Assembly (NCBI GenBank): GCA_002309295.1
Contig: DBXF01000043.1
Span: 1 to 21,373, forward strand
Source: Bacteroidales bacterium UBA1219
GTDB lineage: Bacteria; Bacteroidota; Bacteroidia; Bacteroidales; P3
Direction: 5' to 3'
DNA length: 21,373 nt
The notes under the pieces are model-generated. The model worked only from the letters and a program-made list of their open reading frames with translations. It had not been told where the DNA came from and made no database searches. Below, one piece after another: positions 5,610 through 13,530 of this stretch; position 1 is the stretch's first letter; each line of letters starts with the position of its first letter. The position numbers and the translations under genes were made by a program.

Positions 5610-5999
5610 TTATACGCGACGGCGTTTGGGGGGACGGCAACCATTGTGGGGAAGCGGGGTGATGTCGATAATCTCCGTTACTTCGATGCCACAAGCGTCA
5701 ATTGTTCTGATTGCGGATTCCCTTCCCGAACCCGGACCTTTCACATAAGCTTTTACTTTGCGTAAGCCCAAATCGTAGGCTACCTTACCGCAATCTTCCG
5801 CAGCCATTTGAGCGGCGTACGGAGTGTTTTTCTTCGATCCTCTGAAACCCATTTTTCCGGCAGAAGACCAAGAAATCACTTGACCGGCATTGTTTGTCAA
5901 CGAAATAATTACGTTGTTGAAAGAGGCAAATATGCACGCTCTTCCCACTGGTTCAACTTTTACAACTCTTTTTTTGGTTGGTTTTGAAGTTTTTGCCAT
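5610..5999 (-). CDS. rpsK: 30S ribosomal protein S11
   Basis: S11 sits on the platform of the small subunit and helps shape the mRNA exit region around the 3' end of 16S rRNA. Family segments are FASFNNVIISLTNNAGQVIS, WSSAGKMGFRGSKKNTPYAA and the basic C-terminus NGCRPPKRRRV. The N-terminal extension (MAKTSKPTKKRVVKVE) is lysine-rich. The start follows an A-run with no Shine-Dalgarno. A 90-nt gap separates it from rpsM, the longest between ribosomal genes in the window. Confidence 0.98.
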   Translation of the reverse strand: MAKTSKPTKKRVVKVEPVGRACIFASFNNVIISLTNNAGQVISWSSAGKMGFRGSKKNTPYAAQMAAEDCGKVAYDLGLRKVKAYVKGPGSGRESAIRTIDACGIEVTEIIDITPLPHNGCRPPKRRRV

Positions 6000-6089
6000 G
6001 TTTTTTTTCTGTTTTTTTTATTAAACCTTTTTTACTCCCTCGGGCTCCTGTGTCCAAAAATCTGATCCGCCTGAGGTCGCACCTTTCAA

Positions 6090-6470
6090 TTAGCCTTTAG
6101 GTGCTTTCTTCTTGTTAGCGATTGTTTTCTTTTTACCCTTACGTGTACGGGCATTGTTCTTGGTGCTTTGTCCGCGCAAAGGCAGTCCCAGACGGTGACG
6201 TATGCCTCTGTAGCAGCCGATATCCATCAGTCGTTTGATGTTCATCTGTACTTCGGAGCGCAGTTCGCCTTCCACCTTGTACTGTTCGCCGATGATGTTA
6301 CGGATAGCGTTCTGTTCATCGTCGGTCCAATCTTGCACTTTCTTGTTCACGTCGATGCCAGCCTCGTTCAGTATTTTCTGGGCTGTGCTTCTTCCAATGC
6401 CGAAGATATAGGTAAGTCCTATTTCTCCTCTTTTGTTTTTGGGTAAATCAATACCTGCAATTCTTGCCAT
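6090..6470 (-). CDS. rpsM: 30S ribosomal protein S13
   Basis: S13 is in the head of the small subunit and takes part in the inter-subunit bridge to L5 and contact with P-site tRNA. It begins MARIAGIDLPKNKRGEIGLT, has the helix-two-turn-helix segment YIFGIGRSTAQKIL, and ends with the basic tail GQSTKNNARTRKGKKK plus a further Lys-rich end. The 126 residues are slightly more than in E. coli because of that end. It is the first gene of the alpha set, 32 nt after rpmJ. Confidence 0.98.
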   Translation of the reverse strand: MARIAGIDLPKNKRGEIGLTYIFGIGRSTAQKILNEAGIDVNKKVQDWTDDEQNAIRNIIGEQYKVEGELRSEVQMNIKRLMDIGCYRGIRHRLGLPLRGQSTKNNARTRKGKKKTIANKKKAPKG

Positions 6471-6502
6471 AAACTATTTATCTATTCTTTTTAAATTAAA
6501 AA

Positions 6503-6619
6503 TTATCCTTGTCTTTGTTTGTACTTAGGATTTTTTTTGTTGATTACATAAACAACCCCTTTTCTGCGAACGATTTTGCATTCGGGGGATCTTTTCTTTA
6601 CAGATGGTCTTACTTTCAT
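6503..6619 (-). CDS. rpmJ: 50S ribosomal protein L36, zinc-free type
   Basis: L36 is the smallest large-subunit protein and stabilises 23S rRNA near L6 and L16. Reading the gap between infA and rpsM gives a 38-residue frame starting MKVRPSVKKRSPECKIVRRK and ending NPKYKQRQG. Of the four zinc ligands in E. coli L36 (Cys11, Cys14, Cys27, His33), only Cys14 remains; the others are Ser, Asn and Tyr, so it cannot bind zinc in the usual way. This C-minus form is usual in Bacteroidetes. Its place between infA and rpsM is conserved. Confidence 0.96.
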   Translation of the reverse strand: MKVRPSVKKRSPECKIVRRKGVVYVINKKNPKYKQRQG

Positions 6620-6663
6620 TTTTTTCTTGTTTTATCTGTTTGTTTTTCTTTTTTACTTCTTTT

Positions 6664-6882
6664 TTATTTGTGGCGGTATGTTATCCTGCCTTTTGTAAGG
6701 TCATAGGGCGACATTTCAAGCTGCACCTTGTCGCCGGGCAGAATCTTGATGTAGTGCATGCGCATTTTGCCGGAGATATTGGCTATTATCACATGCCCAT
6801 TTTCCAGTTCTACACGGAACATTGCATTGCCCAGAGCTTCGATTACTGTGCCATCTACTTGTATCGGTGGTTGTTTTGCCAT
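6664..6882 (-). CDS. infA: Translation initiation factor IF-1
   Basis: IF-1 occupies the A site of the 30S subunit during initiation. It is a single OB-fold (S1-like) domain: GTVIEALGNAMFRVELENGH, then ISGKMRMHYIKILPGDKV and YDLTKGRITYRHK. I chose the ATG at 6882 because it gives the usual 72 residues starting MAKQPPIQ; the frame is open further upstream, but those residues overlap the end of map and have no family similarity. It lies 10 nt after map, suggesting coupled expression. Confidence 0.97.
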   Translation of the reverse strand: MAKQPPIQVDGTVIEALGNAMFRVELENGHVIIANISGKMRMHYIKILPGDKVQLEMSPYDLTKGRITYRHK

Positions 6883-6892
6883 TGTTGTGGTA

Positions 6893-7666
6893 TTATTTAA
6901 TGTTTTCAATTGGTTCGAAGCTCGACAAGATGTCGGGTGCGTGCTTGCCAATGGCAACATCGTGTTCGAAGTGTGCCGAGGGCTTGCCGTCCTTTGTCCT
7001 GCATGTCCATCCGTCCTCCTGCGAGAACTTCACGTTTTTCGAGCCGAGGTTTATCATCGGTTCCACGGCAATAACCATGCCTTCTTTCAGCAGCGGGCCT
7101 GTGCCTTTCACTCCGAAATTGGACACGCTCGGGTCTTCGTGCAGACGAATTCCCACGCCGTGTCCGCAGAGCTCGCGCACCACGGTGTATCCGTTTTTCT
7201 CGCAGTGAGTCTGTATGGCGTGGCCTATGTCGCCAACGCGGTTGCCCTCGACGCATTTTTCAAGGCCGAGGTACAGAGCCTCTTTGGTTACCTTAAGCAG
7301 GCGCAGAACTTCGGGACGCACCTCACCGCAGGTGAAAGTGTAAGCCGAGTCGCCTATGTAGCCGTTGAGGTTGGTGCCGCAGTCGATGGACACTATGTCG
7401 CCTTCCTTTATAAACATATCCTCTGAAGGTATGCCATGCACCACGACATCGTTGACAGAGATGCAAAGAGCGGCGGGAAAACCGTTGTAGCCTTTGAATA
7501 CAGGTGTAGCACCGTTGTCCCTGATAAATTGTTCGCCAATTTTGTCAAGGAAAGCGGTGGTAACACCGGGCTTAACGTATTTTCCCACTTCCGCCAGGGT
7601 TTTACCCACCAGCAGAGCGCTTTCGCGTATAAGCTCTATTTCCTCCTTTGTCTTCAGTCGTATCAT
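6893..7666 (-). CDS. map: Methionine aminopeptidase, type I
   Basis: It removes the initiator methionine from nascent proteins whose second residue is small, working at the ribosome exit. All five metal ligands are present: Asp95 and Asp106 (SIDCGTNLNGYIGDSAY), His169 (CGHGVG), Glu202 (VEPMI) and Glu234 (HFEHD). His77 (VVHGIPS) corresponds to the substrate-binding His. At 257 residues it is close to the usual length of about 255-265. There is no N-terminal zinc-finger extension. It follows secY by 27 nt and precedes infA, an order seen widely where adk is missing from this spot. Confidence 0.98.
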   Translation of the reverse strand: MIRLKTKEEIELIRESALLVGKTLAEVGKYVKPGVTTAFLDKIGEQFIRDNGATPVFKGYNGFPAALCISVNDVVVHGIPSEDMFIKEGDIVSIDCGTNLNGYIGDSAYTFTCGEVRPEVLRLLKVTKEALYLGLEKCVEGNRVGDIGHAIQTHCEKNGYTVVRELCGHGVGIRLHEDPSVSNFGVKGTGPLLKEGMVIAVEPMINLGSKNVKFSQEDGWTCRTKDGKPSAHFEHDVAIGKHAPDILSSFEPIENIK

Positions 7667-7693
7667 GGTCTTTCGCAGAGAATATCTTTATTT

Positions 7694-9049
7694 TTACGCA
7701 GAAATCGACATTGAGTTACGTCCTTTTATACGTCCGGTCTTGGTAAGTCCGTCGTAGTGGCGCATGAGCAGGTGGCTCTCTATCTGCTGCAGGGTGTCGA
7801 GTATAACGCCCACCATAATCAGCAGCGATGTGCCGCCGTAGAACTGTGCAAACTGCGAGTTAACTCCCATCAGGCTCACAAGTGCCGGCAAAACGGCAAC
7901 TATTGCAAGAAAAATAGATCCCGGAAGGGTTATTTTCGACAATATAGTTTCCAGATACTCCGCGGTTTTCTTGCCGGGTTTAACGCCGGGTATGAAACCA
8001 CCGTTTTTCTTCATGTCCTCAGCCATTTGGTTGGGGTTGATGGAGATGGCGGTATAGAAGTATGTGAAAGCTATAATCATAAGTCCGAACACGAGGTTGT
8101 ACCAGAAACCGTTGTAGTCGGCAAAAGCAGCCCAGAAACCCGAAGGTTCGCTTGAGAATCCCATCAATGTAATGGGTATGAACATGATGGCTTGGGCGAA
8201 GATGATGGGCATAACGCCGGCTGCATTCACTTTCAAAGGAATGTACTGGCGAACACCGCCGTACTGTTTGTTGCCCACAATGCGTTTTGCGTATTGCACA
8301 GGCACTCTGCGTGTACCCTGCACAAGCAGTATGCAAAGCAGTATAACCACAAGCAGCACAACCAGCTCGATGATGAACATCACCAATCCGCCGCCGGCCT
8401 CTTCCATACGCGAAGCGAATTCGCCGAAGAGTGCGAAGGGCAGACGGGCAATAATACCAACCATGATGAGCAGCGATATTCCGTTGCCGACGCCTTTGTC
8501 GGTGATACGTTCACCAAGCCACATCACAAACAGTGTGCCCGATGTGAGTATCACTATGCACGACAGCCAGAAGAAGAATCCCGGCGACGAGCCGTCGAAA
8601 GGATATATGGCAGTCGAGGTGGCGCCAAGCTGGTGTATCATGTTTGTGATGTATGCCGGAGCCTGAACCACGGTGATGGCTATTGTCAGCACACGTGTTA
8701 TCTGGTTCATCTTTCTACGTCCGCTCTCGCCTTCGCGCTGCATTTTCTGGAAATAAGGTATCACCATGACAAACAGCTGTATCACGATGGATGCTGTGAT
8801 GTAGGGCATGATACCGAGTGCGAAAATCGAGGCGTGGGAGAAAGCGCCGCCAGAGAACATGTTCAACAACCCCAAAATACCGTCGCGGGTCTGGTTCTGC
8901 AGGCCTGTCAACTGACTTGGGTCAACACCAGGAAGGACAACATAAGACCCTATTCTGTAAACCAATACCAACCCTAAGGTATAGAGTATTCGTTTGCGCA
9001 GGTCTTCTATTGACCAAATGTTCTTTAGTGTTGTTATTAATTTCTTCAT
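7694..9049 (-). CDS. secY: Protein translocase subunit SecY
   Basis: SecY is the channel of the Sec translocon in the inner membrane, carrying exported and membrane proteins with SecE, SecG and SecA. The 451 residues show about ten hydrophobic segments. Family landmarks are the first segment (LYTLGLVLVYRIGSYV), the plug region near MFSGGAFSHASIFALGIMPY, the MWLGERITDKGVGNGISLLI loop, and late cytoplasmic loop residues such as IPGVKPGKKTAEYL. It follows rplO by 9 nt, the conserved spc position, so membrane insertion capacity is expressed with ribosomes. Confidence 0.98.
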   Translation of the reverse strand: MKKLITTLKNIWSIEDLRKRILYTLGLVLVYRIGSYVVLPGVDPSQLTGLQNQTRDGILGLLNMFSGGAFSHASIFALGIMPYITASIVIQLFVMVIPYFQKMQREGESGRRKMNQITRVLTIAITVVQAPAYITNMIHQLGATSTAIYPFDGSSPGFFFWLSCIVILTSGTLFVMWLGERITDKGVGNGISLLIMVGIIARLPFALFGEFASRMEEAGGGLVMFIIELVVLLVVILLCILLVQGTRRVPVQYAKRIVGNKQYGGVRQYIPLKVNAAGVMPIIFAQAIMFIPITLMGFSSEPSGFWAAFADYNGFWYNLVFGLMIIAFTYFYTAISINPNQMAEDMKKNGGFIPGVKPGKKTAEYLETILSKITLPGSIFLAIVAVLPALVSLMGVNSQFAQFYGGTSLLIMVGVILDTLQQIESHLLMRHYDGLTKTGRIKGRNSMSISA

Positions 9050-9058
9050 AAATCGGTA

Positions 9059-9505
9059 TTAGATTACTGTTACTACTCCGCCCTTTTCTTCGATGGCCTT
9101 TTTGGCTGTTGCTGTGAAGGCGTGTGCGGTTACGTTTATTTTAGCGTTGAGTTCGCCGCGGCCGAGGATTTTCACTTTGTCTTTCTTAGACAGGAGGCCG
9201 TTTTGTCTCAGCACTTCAAGGTCGAAGTTTTCGATATTCTTGGTTTCGTGCAGGTTGTTCAGCACATCGATATTGATACCGACGTATTCAACTCTGTTGA
9301 TGTTTTTGAAACCGAATTTGGGAACACGTCTGTACAGGGGCATCTGGCCGCCTTCGAATCCCACTTTGCGGGAGTAGCCGGAGCGGGCTTTGGCGCCTTT
9401 GTGTCCGCGTGTGGAGGTGCCGCCTTTGCCGGAGCCTTGTCCTCTACCAACTCGTTTCGAGTGTTTTACCGAACCTTTTGCAGGTGTCAAACTACTTAAA
9501 TTCAT
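9059..9505 (-). CDS. rplO: 50S ribosomal protein L15
   Basis: L15 is a late-assembling large-subunit protein with a long N-terminal tail that threads into 23S rRNA. The Gly/Arg/Lys-rich tail reads VGRGQGSGKGGTSTRGHKGA, followed by FEGGQMPLYRRVPKFGF and the C-terminal globular domain ending ATAKKAIEEKGGVVTVI. The length of 148 is normal. It lies between rpmD and secY. Confidence 0.98.
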   Translation of the reverse strand: MNLSSLTPAKGSVKHSKRVGRGQGSGKGGTSTRGHKGAKARSGYSRKVGFEGGQMPLYRRVPKFGFKNINRVEYVGINIDVLNNLHETKNIENFDLEVLRQNGLLSKKDKVKILGRGELNAKINVTAHAFTATAKKAIEEKGGVVTVI

Positions 9506-9533
9506 ATCTGTATTAATAAATTTACGATGTTAC

Positions 9534-9713
9534 TTAAATTTCTTCTACTGTGATCAGGTGTTTCACTTTTTCAATCATACCGAGAATTTCGGGGGTAGCC
9601 TGAACTTCTCTTTCGTGGTTGATTCTGTGCAATCCCAGTGCTTCCAAAGTCCTTTTTTGGCGAGCAGGACGACCAATTTTACTTCTTACTTGTTTAATTT
9701 TCAGTGTTTTCAT
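9534..9713 (-). CDS. rpmD: 50S ribosomal protein L30
   Basis: L30 is a small large-subunit protein that some bacterial lineages lack. Reading the gap between rplO and rpsE gives a 59-residue frame: MKTLKIKQVRSKIGRPARQK, RTLEALGLHRINHEREVQAT and a C-terminus ending HLITVEEI. The RSKIGRP...Q..TL.ALGL.R motif is the L30 signature. It lies 24 nt after rpsE and 28 nt before rplO, its standard place. Confidence 0.95.
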   Translation of the reverse strand: MKTLKIKQVRSKIGRPARQKRTLEALGLHRINHEREVQATPEILGMIEKVKHLITVEEI

Positions 9714-9737
9714 TTCAATCTATGTAATTAGTCGTTA

Positions 9738-10256
9738 TTATCCGTTGAAAACTTTATCAAGGCTGATGCCGCGGAGCTGGGCCACTGTGTAAGGGTCTTT
9801 CATCTGCAGCAGTGCGTTGATGGTGGCCTTAACCACGCTGTGGGGGTTCGACGAGCCTTTGGATTTTGCCAGCACGTCCTTCACGCCTACGCTTTCCAAT
9901 ACGGCACGCATGGCACCGCCGGCGATAACACCGGTACCGGGAGCTGCGGGTTTGAGGAACACTTTGGCGCCGCTGTACTTGCCAACCTGTTCGTGAGGTA
10001 TGGTGCCTTTCAGCACGGGAACCTTGATGAGGTTTTTCTTGGCATCGTCAACACCTTTCTGAACGGCTGTCGTCACTTCCTTGGCTTTGCCGAGGCCGTA
10101 ACCCACAACGCCGTTTTCGTCGCCTACTACTACGATGGCTGCGAAGCTGAAGGTTCTACCACCTTTGGTAACCTTGGTTACTCTGTTTATTGCTACAAGA
10201 CGGTCTTTTAATTCGATCTCGCTTGATTTCACTCTTTTTACATTTACTTCTGCCAT
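9738..10256 (-). CDS. rpsE: 30S ribosomal protein S5
   Basis: S5 helps form the mRNA entry tunnel and contributes to decoding accuracy. The N-terminal double-stranded-RNA-binding-like domain carries LVAINRVTKVTKGGRTFSFA and VVVGDENGVVGYGLGKAKEV. The C-terminal domain includes KPAAPGTGVIAGGAMRAVLE and NPHSVVKATINALLQM. The length of 172 is typical. It begins 6 nt after the rplR stop. Confidence 0.98.
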   Translation of the reverse strand: MAEVNVKRVKSSEIELKDRLVAINRVTKVTKGGRTFSFAAIVVVGDENGVVGYGLGKAKEVTTAVQKGVDDAKKNLIKVPVLKGTIPHEQVGKYSGAKVFLKPAAPGTGVIAGGAMRAVLESVGVKDVLAKSKGSSNPHSVVKATINALLQMKDPYTVAQLRGISLDKVFNG

Positions 10257-10262
10257 AACTAT

Positions 10263-10616
10263 TTAGAATTTTAATCCTCCTTCTCTGGCTGCGTCAGCCA
10301 ACGATTTAACACGTCCGTGGTACAGGTAGCCGTTACGGTCGAATACTACGGAATTGATTCCTGCGGCCAATGCTCTTTCGGCGATAGCTTTGCCTACTTT
10401 GGCTGCCATTTCGGTTTTGGTGCCGTTTTTCTCGAAAGCTTTTTCCTTGGTGGAAGCCGATACGAGTGTAACACCTTTATCGTCATTTATCACCTGGGCG
10501 TATATCTCCTTGTTACTTCTGAATACGGTCAGGCGGGGGGTTGCTTCTGTTCCGCTCACTTTATGACGAATTCTGAATTTTATCTTTGTTCTTCTTATGT
10601 CTTTTTGTGTTGCCAT
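10263..10616 (-). CDS. rplR: 50S ribosomal protein L18
   Basis: L18 binds 5S rRNA together with L5 and anchors it to the central protuberance. The sequence has the RIRHKVSGTEATPRLTVFRS segment, then IYAQVINDDKGVTLVSASTK and the C-terminal FDRNGYLYHGRVKSLADAAR with EGGLKF at the end, all standard. The length of 117 matches the family. Confidence 0.98.
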   Translation of the reverse strand: MATQKDIRRTKIKFRIRHKVSGTEATPRLTVFRSNKEIYAQVINDDKGVTLVSASTKEKAFEKNGTKTEMAAKVGKAIAERALAAGINSVVFDRNGYLYHGRVKSLADAAREGGLKF

Positions 10617-10650
10617 TAGTATGTGATTTTTCTGTTTGTTATACTAATAT

Positions 10651-11211
10651 TTATTTAGCGGCTGCTTTACCGGCTTTCTTGCGTACCACTTCGCCCTGGA
10701 ATCTTATACCTTTTCCTTTGTAGGGTTCAGGTTTGCGCAGCGAGCGTATCTTGGCTGCCACCTGACCGAGCAGTTGTTTGTCTGCCGAGGTCATTATTAT
10801 CAGCGGGTTCTTACCTTTTTCAGTTATTGTCTCAACTTTAATTTCGTTGGGGAGTTCGAAGAATATGGTGTGGGAATAACCCAGCGCCATTTCGAGCACC
10901 TGGCCTTGGGCCTGTACTTTGTAGCCCACGCCTATCACTTCCTGAACGACTTTGAAACCTGTTGTAACGCCGGTAACCATGTTGTTTACCAGTGCGCGGT
11001 AGAGACCGTGTTTAGCTCTGTGGTCCTTGTCGTCGCTGGAGCGGGTCAGTGTCAGTTCTCCGTTGTCCTTGTCGAGAGACAGACTGATGCTTGGGTCCAC
11101 CTTTTGCGAAAGTTCGCCTTTTGGACCTTTTACCGTAACCACATTGTCCTGCGATACGGTTACTTCTACTCCGTTTTCGATTTTAATCGGCTTTTTACCT
11201 ATTCTTGACAT
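10651..11211 (-). CDS. rplF: 50S ribosomal protein L6
   Basis: L6 sits near the factor-binding centre and stalk base of the large subunit. It consists of two repeated alpha/beta domains. The start MSRIGKKPIKIENGVEVTVS and the C-terminal signature PEPYKGKGIRF (161-171) are clear. The 186 residues are slightly longer than in E. coli through an alanine/lysine end. Unlike most genes here it has a Shine-Dalgarno-like AGGAG about 10 nt before the ATG. Confidence 0.98.
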   Translation of the reverse strand: MSRIGKKPIKIENGVEVTVSQDNVVTVKGPKGELSQKVDPSISLSLDKDNGELTLTRSSDDKDHRAKHGLYRALVNNMVTGVTTGFKVVQEVIGVGYKVQAQGQVLEMALGYSHTIFFELPNEIKVETITEKGKNPLIIMTSADKQLLGQVAAKIRSLRKPEPYKGKGIRFQGEVVRKKAGKAAAK

Positions 11212-11239
11212 TTCTTGTTATCTCCTCTTATTTTTGGAT

Positions 11240-11638
11240 TTAGCTTATGTAACACAAAACTTCGCCTCCGACGTTCAGGCTTTTAGCCTCTTTGTCGGTC
11301 ATCAGGCCTTTGGATGTGGATATAATAGCTATGCCTAATCCGTTCAACACTCGGGGCATTTCGTCCACGCCCACATATTTTCTCAATCCCGGGCTGCTCA
11401 CGCGTGTGAGGTTGGATATTGCCGGCATTTTTGTTACGGGGTGGTATTTCAATGCTATTTTTATTGTCTGGTGTTTGGCTTCCTCGTCGAATTTGTAGTT
11501 CAGGATATAGCCTTTTTCGAACAATATCTTGGTCATTTCCTTTTTCAAATTCGATGCGGGTATTTCCACGACTCTGTGTTTTGCCATTATAGCATTTCTC
11601 ATCCGAGTCAAATAATCTGCAATTGGATCTGTTACCAT
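11240..11638 (-). CDS. rpsH: 30S ribosomal protein S8
   Basis: S8 binds the central domain of 16S rRNA and is essential for platform assembly. It begins TDPIADYLTRMRNAIMAKH after the initiator Met-Val and ends with the family signature ISTSKGLMTDKEAKSLNVGG and EVLCYIS. The length of 132 is normal. In E. coli S8 represses the spc operon by binding the start region of the L5 mRNA; a similar stem was not examined in detail here. Confidence 0.98.
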   Translation of the reverse strand: MVTDPIADYLTRMRNAIMAKHRVVEIPASNLKKEMTKILFEKGYILNYKFDEEAKHQTIKIALKYHPVTKMPAISNLTRVSSPGLRKYVGVDEMPRVLNGLGIAIISTSKGLMTDKEAKSLNVGGEVLCYIS

Positions 11639-11678
11639 TTCTTGCTGTTTTTTAATGTTTATGCTTTATTAATTCTTT

Positions 11679-11978
11679 TTACCAGCTTGCTTTCTTAACG
11701 CCGGGGATAAGGCCGGAGATGGCCATCTCGCGGAAGTTGATACGCGAAATGCCGAACTGGCGCATGTATCCTTTGGGACGGCCTGTGAGCTGGCAGCGGT
11801 TGTGCAGGCGCACGGGAAGTGCGTTCTTGGGCAGTTTCTGCAGTGCTATCACTGCTGCTTCCACCTCTTCGGGTGTGCCTTTGCGTACCTGCTCTTTAAG
11901 GGCAGCGCGTTTTGCCGCATAGCGGGCAACCATTTTTTCTCTTTTGCGTTCTCTCGCTTTTATTGATTCTTTTGCCAT
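11679..11978 (-). CDS. rpsN: 30S ribosomal protein S14, zinc-free type
   Basis: S14 is in the head of the small subunit near the A site. The 99-residue protein has the C-terminal block LPVRLHNRCQLTGRPKGYMR, FGISRINFREMA and GLIPGVKKASW. It has only one cysteine (62) and not the CxxC pairs of the short zinc form. It carries the longer central region seen in E. coli-type S14. It lies 6 nt after rplE. Confidence 0.98.
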   Translation of the reverse strand: MAKESIKARERKREKMVARYAAKRAALKEQVRKGTPEEVEAAVIALQKLPKNALPVRLHNRCQLTGRPKGYMRQFGISRINFREMAISGLIPGVKKASW

Positions 11979-11984
11979 TTCTTA

Positions 11985-12542
11985 TTATTTTTGATTTTTG
12001 AATGGTAAGCCAAATTCTTTCAAAAGTGACATTGCTTCCTTGTCGGTCTTGGCCGAGGTGACGAAGGTGATGTCCATTCCCTGGATGCGGCCGATTTTGT
12101 CGATGTCAATCTCGGGGAATATGATCTGTTCGGAGATGCCGAAAGTGTAGTTTCCGCGTCCGTCGAAACCTTTGTCGTTGATACCTCTGAAGTCTCTGAT
12201 ACGGGGTATGGAGGCTGTTATCAGACGTTCGAGGAACTCGTACATGCGTTCGCCGCGAAGGGTTACGCGCACACCAATGGGCATGCCGCGACGCAGTTTG
12301 AAGTTCGAGATGTCTTTTTTGGACTTGGTGGCTACGGCTTTCTGGCCGGCTATCAGAGTCATTTCCTCTATTCCCTGGTCAATCACTTTCTTGTCGGCGA
12401 TTGCTGCCTTGCCCAGACCTTGGTTGAGCGATATCTTGAGCAGGCGGGGCACTTGCATTACAGTCTTGTAGCTGTACTCTTTCATCAAAGAAGGAACTAT
12501 CTCTTCCTTGTATTTCTTTTTTAATGTTACTTGATAATCCAT
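11985..12542 (-). CDS. rplE: 50S ribosomal protein L5
   Basis: L5 binds 5S rRNA and forms a bridge to S13 in the head of the small subunit. Segments include VMQVPRLLKISLNQGLGKA, KKDISNFKLRRGMPIGVRVT and NYTFGISEQIIFPEIDIDKI. The length of 185 is usual. The start codon lies 1 nt after the rplX stop. The last codons of rplX supply an unusually good Shine-Dalgarno match, GGGGAGGTGAT, suggesting coupled translation of L24 and L5. Confidence 0.98.
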   Translation of the reverse strand: MDYQVTLKKKYKEEIVPSLMKEYSYKTVMQVPRLLKISLNQGLGKAAIADKKVIDQGIEEMTLIAGQKAVATKSKKDISNFKLRRGMPIGVRVTLRGERMYEFLERLITASIPRIRDFRGINDKGFDGRGNYTFGISEQIIFPEIDIDKIGRIQGMDITFVTSAKTDKEAMSLLKEFGLPFKNQK

Positions 12543-12543
12543 A

Positions 12544-12858
12544 TTACTTTATCACCTCCCCTGATTTTTTAGAATAGCGTACTAATTTTCCTGTTTTCTC
12601 GTCGATTTTTCTTCCAATTCTTGTGGGTACGTTGTTTTCCATAACCATGAGATTGGAGATGTGGATTGGGGCTTCTTTCTCTACTATGCCTCCCTGGGTG
12701 TTCTTTGCATTGGGTTTGGTGTGTTTTTTCACAATGTTGACACCTTCCACTATGGCTCGATTCTTTTCGGGATACACTTTGAGCACTCTGCCGACCGAGC
12801 CTTTGTCATCGCCGGCTATCACTTTTACAGTGTCCCCTTTCTTAACGTGCAGTTTCAT
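12544..12858 (-). CDS. rplX: 50S ribosomal protein L24
   Basis: L24 is an early assembly initiator of the large subunit near the tunnel exit. The N-terminal KOW domain reads HVKKGDTVKVIAGDDKGSVG then RVLKVYPEKNRAIVEGVNIV, followed by KKHTKPNAKNTQGGIVEKEA. The 104 residues are usual. It ends SGEVIK, whose codons form the Shine-Dalgarno of rplE. Confidence 0.98.
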   Translation of the reverse strand: MKLHVKKGDTVKVIAGDDKGSVGRVLKVYPEKNRAIVEGVNIVKKHTKPNAKNTQGGIVEKEAPIHISNLMVMENNVPTRIGRKIDEKTGKLVRYSKKSGEVIK

Positions 12859-12883
12859 ATTGTTTCTTGCGTTTTTTTAATGT

Positions 12884-13252
12884 TTATAAAACTTCGGGGG
12901 CCAAGGATACAATTTTCATGTATTGTTTCTCGCGCAGTTCGCGTGCCACGGGTCCGAAGATACGTGTACCGCGGAGCTCGTCGGCTGGTGTGAGGAGCAC
13001 GCAGGCGTTGTCGTCGAAGCGGATGTATGATCCGTCGGCGCGTCTAACTTCTTTTTTGGTGCGCACTACCACGGCTTTCGAAACAGCTCCCTTTTTGATG
13101 TTACCTGATGGGATGGCGTCTTTTATGGCCACCACGATTTTGTCGCCTATGGAGGCGTATCTTTTCTTGGTGCCTCCCAATACTCTGATACACAGGGCGC
13201 TCTTGGCACCACTGTTATCGGCGACTGTCATTCTTGTTTCTTGCTGTATCAT
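12884..13252 (-). CDS. rplN: 50S ribosomal protein L14
   Basis: L14 lies at the subunit interface. Standard segments are MIQQETRMTVADNSGAKSAL, CIRVLGGTKKRYASIGDKIV, VVVRTKKEVRRADGSYIRFD and RIFGPVARELREKQYMKIVS. The length of 122 matches E. coli almost exactly. The gene starts 2 nt after the rpsQ stop, so the pair is probably translationally coupled. Confidence 0.98.
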   Translation of the reverse strand: MIQQETRMTVADNSGAKSALCIRVLGGTKKRYASIGDKIVVAIKDAIPSGNIKKGAVSKAVVVRTKKEVRRADGSYIRFDDNACVLLTPADELRGTRIFGPVARELREKQYMKIVSLAPEVL

Positions 13253-13254
13253 AA

Positions 13255-13509
13255 CTATTTAGCTCTTTCTATTATTTCAACTAATCTCCAACATTTGTTT
13301 TTGCTCAAAGGACGTGTCTCCATTATGCGAACAAAATCTCCGATGTTGCATTCGTTTTTCTCGTCGTGAGCCATGAATTTGGTGCTTTTTTTCACGAATT
13401 TGCCGTACTTGGGGTGTTTCACCTTACGTTCAACGAGCACCACGATGGATTTGTCCATCTTATTGCTTACAACGGTTCCGAGTCTTTCTTTTCTTAAGTT
13501 TCTTTCCAT
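13255..13509 (-). CDS. rpsQ: 30S ribosomal protein S17
   Basis: S17 is an OB-fold primary 16S rRNA binder. It begins MERNLRKERLGTVVSNKMDK and includes the signature GDFVRIMETRPLSKNKCWRL near the C-terminus. The length of 84 is usual. It lies 21 nt after rpmC. Confidence 0.98.
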   Translation of the reverse strand: MERNLRKERLGTVVSNKMDKSIVVLVERKVKHPKYGKFVKKSTKFMAHDEKNECNIGDFVRIMETRPLSKNKCWRLVEIIERAK

Positions 13510-13530
13510 TTTTTGCTTCGGATTTGTTTA

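Noticed and set aside
6000..6089. Hidden small gene between rpsM and rpsK
   Set aside because: The minus strand of the gap contains no ATG and no conserved peptide.
6883..6960. Longer infA start at 6960
   Set aside because: It would overlap the end of map and add 26 residues with no IF-1 similarity; the internal ATG at 6882 gives the normal 72-residue protein.
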